From JAAOIF01 sp965217125 (GTDB lineage: Bacteria; Pseudomonadota; Gammaproteobacteria; PS1; Pseudothioglobaceae), in NCBI GenBank assembly GCA_965217125.1, contig OZ244244.1, forward strand, positions 1,054,001 through 1,118,000: a stretch of 64,000 nt of DNA, in the 5' to 3' direction. Made by a program: the position numbers and the translations under genes. How positions within the stretch are numbered: the first letter of the stretch is position 1; every line of letters begins with the position of its first letter. Positions 60,865 to 64,000 of this stretch are shown here, piece by piece. A model generated the notes under the pieces. It did no database searches, was not told the DNA's origin, and was given only the letters and a program-made list of their open reading frames with translations.

Positions 60865-62148
60865 ATGAAAATTCGACAAATCAGAGCCAGAGAAGTGTTA
60901 GATTCACGGGGTAATCCGACTATTGAGGCTGATGTTATTTTAAATAATGGCATTATCGGTAGTGCAATGGTGCCGTCGGGGGCATCAACTGGTCAATATG
61001 AGGCAGTAGAGCTGCGAGATGGTGATAAATCGCGCTATTTGGGGCGGGGTGTTTTAAATGCGATTGGATTTATCAATACTGAGATTAACCAAGTTTTAAC
61101 TGGTTTTAATATTGCTAATTTAGCCAATATTGACCAAAATATGATAGAACTTGATGGCACGCATAATAAATCAAGGCTTGGTGCTAATGCTATTTTAGCG
61201 GTTTCTTTAGCTTGCGCTCATGCTAATGCAAACGCACAAAACAAACCGCTATATGCCGCGCTTAATTTAGGCGCTGAATACCGGCTGCCAGTGCCGTTGA
61301 TGAATATTATTAACGGTGGCGAACATGCTAATAATAATATTGATATTCAAGAATTTATGATTATTCCTGCTGGCGCACCGAGTTTTAGGGAGGCGCTGCG
61401 TTATGGCACTGAAGTGTTTCACCAGTTAAAGGCGCTTTTAGCTGCTAAAGGAATGAATACAACAGTGGGTGATGAGGGTGGTTTTGCCCCTGATTTGTCT
61501 AACAACGAAGAGGCCTTAAAAATTATCGTAAATGCCATTGAAAATGCTGGCTATAGTGCTGGCAAAGATATTTTTATTGGGATTGATGCTGCCAGCTCGG
61601 AATTTTACGGCGATGGTAAATATAGGCTTGCGGCTGAGGGTAAATCGCTTAGCAAGATTGAGTTAGTTGATTATCTGGCAGACTGGACTCAGCGTTATCC
61701 AATCATCTCTATTGAAGATGGGATGGATGAAAACGACTGGGATGGTTGGGCTTTGCTGAGTAACAAAATTGGCAATAAAGTGCAATTAGTCGGCGATGAT
61801 TTATTTGTTACTAATAGTAGCATTTTGGCAAAGGGTATTGCAAAAAATATTGCTAATTGTATTCTTATTAAGCCCAATCAAATCGGCAGCCTAACTGAGA
61901 CTTTTGCTACTATGGCAATGGCAGATAGCTCAGGCTACAGCTGTGTAATGTCGCATCGTTCTGGTGAGACTGAGGACGCAACTATTGCTGATTTAGCGGT
62001 GGCAAGTGGTTGCGGGCAAATCAAAACTGGTTCATTGTCGCGTTCTGAGCGTTTGGCAAAATACAATCGCTTATTGCGGATTGAAGAGCAGTTAGGTGAG
62101 GCAGCAATTTATCCGCAACTTGATGCATTTAAACATTTAACAAAATAA
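60865..62148 (+). CDS. eno: Enolase
   Basis: Glycolytic 2-phosphoglycerate dehydratase, 427 aa. REVLDSRGNPTIEADV, SGASTGQYEAVELRDGD, catalytic region TTVGDEGGFAPDL, metal ligands IEDGMDENDWDGW and the C-terminal SHRSGETEDATIADLAVA. Also a degradosome partner in many gammaproteobacteria. A TAAAAT around 60849 may be its -10. Followed 9 nt later by the CorC-type gene. Confidence 0.98.
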   Translation: MKIRQIRAREVLDSRGNPTIEADVILNNGIIGSAMVPSGASTGQYEAVELRDGDKSRYLGRGVLNAIGFINTEINQVLTGFNIANLANIDQNMIELDGTHNKSRLGANAILAVSLACAHANANAQNKPLYAALNLGAEYRLPVPLMNIINGGEHANNNIDIQEFMIIPAGAPSFREALRYGTEVFHQLKALLAAKGMNTTVGDEGGFAPDLSNNEEALKIIVNAIENAGYSAGKDIFIGIDAASSEFYGDGKYRLAAEGKSLSKIELVDYLADWTQRYPIISIEDGMDENDWDGWALLSNKIGNKVQLVGDDLFVTNSSILAKGIAKNIANCILIKPNQIGSLTETFATMAMADSSGYSCVMSHRSGETEDATIADLAVASGCGQIKTGSLSRSERLAKYNRLLRIEEQLGEAAIYPQLDAFKHLTK

Positions 62149-62157
62149 CTGATATTT

Positions 62158-63411
62158 TTGGAAAATATTTCAACTTTTTGGCTTAGTATCATTTTATTTG
62201 GATTGATATTCGCCTCTGCTTTTTTCTCCAGCACTGAAACTTCAATGATGGCGATTAACCGCTATCGTCTAAAGGCACTGAGCAAAGATAATAAAAACGC
62301 TAAACGCACTGAGGGTTTGTTAAAAGATTTAGATTATTTAATCGGCACTATTTTATTGGGCAATAATTTTGTCAATATTTTTGCCTCATCGATTACTACC
62401 ATACTGGCGATTAAACTTTGGGGTGATGGCTCGGTGGTGCTTGCCTCAGTGGCACTAACTTTTGTGATTTTAATATTTGCAGAAACCACGCCTAAAACCT
62501 TTGCCGCCAAAAACCCAGAAAAGATTGCCCTGCCGGCTTCTATTATTATTGAGCTGCTGATTAAATTAATGAAGCCTTTTGTTTGGCTGATTGCCCAATT
62601 ATCTAAGGCTATTCTTAAAATTTTTGGCATTGGGCAACAGCAGCAAAGTAGCGATATTAGCCCGGAAGAGTTGAGGATGGTGGTAAATGATGCGAAGCCG
62701 ATTATTGCTTCTAATTACCAAAAAATGCTGCTAAATATTATTGACTTAGAAAAAGTTAAGGTTGAAGATATTATGATTCCCAGACACGAGCTAATTAGTG
62801 TTGATATTAACAACCACAAGGAAATTTTAAACCAATTAAAACGCATTCAGCACACTCGCTTGCTGTTTTTTGACGGGCTAAGCGACAATATTACTGGTGT
62901 GTTGCATATGCGCGATGTTGCTAATTTATACGCCAAAGGTAGTTTTAGCATCGATAATATGTTGGGCATTGTGCGCCAGCCTTATTTTGTGCCTGAAGGC
63001 ACTTCATTAGCACGCCAATTAGCGCATTTTCAAACGCAAAAAAGGCGATTAGGGCTGGTGGTAGATGAATACGGCGAAGTGCGTGGTATGGTGGTTTTAG
63101 AAGATATTTTGGAGGAAATTGTCGGTCAATTCACCTCTAATCAAAATGAAATCATTGAGGAGGTGCAGCAGCAAAAAGATGGCAGTTATTTAATTGACCC
63201 AAGAATTAGTATTCGCGAGCTTAACGCTATGCTGCAAACTAAACTGCCGGTTGCTAAAGCAAAAACTTTAAATGGCTTAATATTAGAAAACCTGCAAACC
63301 ATCCCAAAGCATGATATTAGCTTAAAAATTGATAATGTCCTCATCGAAATTGTGCAAATTTCAAAGCAAACTATTAAATTGGTTAAGCTAACAAAGATTG
63401 ACCCATCTTAA
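62158..63411 (+). CDS. CNNM/CorC-family transporter-associated protein
   Basis: 417 aa. N-terminal DUF21 membrane domain with three to four helices (ILFGLIFASAFFSSTETSMMAINRYR; LGNNFVNIFASS; VILIFAETTPKTFAAKNP), then a CBS pair (VKVEDIMIPRHELISVDI; RRLGLVVDEYGEVRGMVVLEDILEEIVG) and a C-terminal CorC/HlyC domain. YfjD-like; implicated in Mg/Co handling. TTG start chosen because the conserved N-terminal helix requires it. The 3' end overlaps the convergent psd gene by 29 nt. Confidence 0.88.
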   Translation: MENISTFWLSIILFGLIFASAFFSSTETSMMAINRYRLKALSKDNKNAKRTEGLLKDLDYLIGTILLGNNFVNIFASSITTILAIKLWGDGSVVLASVALTFVILIFAETTPKTFAAKNPEKIALPASIIIELLIKLMKPFVWLIAQLSKAILKIFGIGQQQQSSDISPEELRMVVNDAKPIIASNYQKMLLNIIDLEKVKVEDIMIPRHELISVDINNHKEILNQLKRIQHTRLLFFDGLSDNITGVLHMRDVANLYAKGSFSIDNMLGIVRQPYFVPEGTSLARQLAHFQTQKRRLGLVVDEYGEVRGMVVLEDILEEIVGQFTSNQNEIIEEVQQQKDGSYLIDPRISIRELNAMLQTKLPVAKAKTLNGLILENLQTIPKHDISLKIDNVLIEIVQISKQTIKLVKLTKIDPS

Positions 63412-64000
63412 CTGCATCGGTAGCGGCGATGCTAAATGGATTATGCGCATTAGGGCTAAGCATAATAACGGTAGAACCCATATTAAAACGCCCCATTTCT
63501 TCGCCTTTTTTTAATTTAATAGTTTGCTTTGAATAATCAAATCGTTGTATTTTTTTTGTATGTTGCTGGCTGATTTGACCATGCCATACGGTTTGTATAG
63601 AGGCAACAAAAATAGCACCGACTAAGAGCAAGGCACAAAGTCCAAATTCGGTCTCAAAATAACATACCACTCGTTCATTTTTAGCAAATAAATTATCAAT
63701 ATTTTCCGCAGACTTTTGATTGACTGAAAATAAATTACCCGGTATATAACTCATCGATAGCAACTTGCCATCATAGGGCATATGAACACGATGATAATCT
63801 TTAGGAGAAAGGTAAATAGTGGCAAAAAACCCAGATGCAAACTCAGCACTTCTGCTGTCGTTAGCCAGCAGGTTGGGAATGCTATAATAGTGATTTTTAG
63901 CTTGAATAATTTGTGAATTATTAATCTTGCCAAGCTGTGATACCACGCCATCTACTGGGCAAATAATCGCACTATTGGAAATTTGCCTTGCACCGGGTTT
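63383..64000 (-). CDS. psd: Phosphatidylserine decarboxylase, C-terminal part (partial)
   Basis: The frame stays open to the window end (KPGARQISNSAIICPVDGVV precedes the first internal GTG), so the N-terminus is missing. SPKDYHRVHMPYDGKL carries the conserved His of the proteolysis/decarboxylation site, and GRFNMGSTVIML holds the (L/M)GST self-cleavage motif, where the Ser becomes the pyruvoyl group. The enzyme makes phosphatidylethanolamine at the inner membrane. Convergent overlap of 29 nt with the CorC-type gene. Confidence 0.93.
   Translation of the reverse strand, partial: KPGARQISNSAIICPVDGVVSQLGKINNSQIIQAKNHYYSIPNLLANDSRSAEFASGFFATIYLSPKDYHRVHMPYDGKLLSMSYIPGNLFSVNQKSAENIDNLFAKNERVVCYFETEFGLCALLLVGAIFVASIQTVWHGQISQQHTKKIQRFDYSKQTIKLKKGEEMGRFNMGSTVIMLSPNAHNPFSIAATDAVKMGQSLLA

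Noticed and set aside
1..64000. tRNA, rRNA and tmRNA genes
   Set aside because: I looked for T-loop motifs and rRNA signature stretches in the intergenic gaps and saw none; absence by eye is not proof.

Overview
This 64 kb window is AT-rich, densely coded bacterial chromosome. Its housekeeping genes (smpB/ratA divergent pair, rlmN-ispG, an ntrY/ntrX-like pair, typA, dinG, ppa-rsmD-coaD, dnaK-dnaJ, eno) look gammaproteobacterial. Overall protein character and the frequent TTG/GTG starts remind me of the sulfur-oxidising SUP05/Thioglobus group and its mussel symbionts. That assignment is an impression; no marker gene in the window proves it.

Layout. 1-356: end of purL. 388-7196: a very AT-rich surface-glycan island with a short UDP-sugar dehydrogenase, a three-domain protein (LOG/SLOG + kinase-like + methyltransferase), a double GT2 glycosyltransferase, a CE4 deacetylase and a GalE-like epimerase. 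7301-22213: mostly core genes (ygjP-like, grxD, trhO, dxs, ispG, rlmN, ndk, hup, smpB, ratA, rnhA) plus several exported proteins. 22270-25391: a Phd-Doc toxin-antitoxin pair beside a duplicated 3' end of an AsnB-type amidotransferase gene, with a His/Ser-rich exported protein between the two copies. 25448-29734: leuC-leuD-ruvA with a GmrSD-type (DUF262/HNH) defence gene lodged between leuC and leuD. 29874-33411: a DUF255/DsbD-alpha fusion and a DUF4143-type ATPase.

33581-38974 is the most unusual segment. It looks like an integron gene-cassette array without a visible integrase. The genes all lie on the minus strand and are separated by attC-like sites. The order read from the promoter side is a VOC protein, two small exported proteins, a membrane-anchored protein, another exported protein, then three small cassettes. 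Two of the last three hold translationally coupled pairs of tiny membrane proteins. At the upstream edge are two copies of a repeat that carries a strong promoter and ends in a GTTAGG core.

38988-59000s: core genes again (RND pump, typA, rlmE, ispB, dinG, trkH/trkA, ntrY/ntrX-like, rnd, ppa, rsmD, coaD, dnaK, dnaJ). Accessory insertions include a PIN-domain pair between trkH and trkA and an orphan ribbon-helix-helix protein. The rnd gene carries a frameshift. 60300-60785: a large palindrome made of two inverted copies of a structured element whose hairpin stems show compensatory changes. 60865-64000: eno, a CorC-type protein and the C-terminal part of psd.

The general pattern is a stable metabolic backbone in which small accessory modules (toxin-antitoxin-like pairs, a restriction-like gene, cassettes) have been inserted into or beside operons, often keeping the spacing of the host genes.
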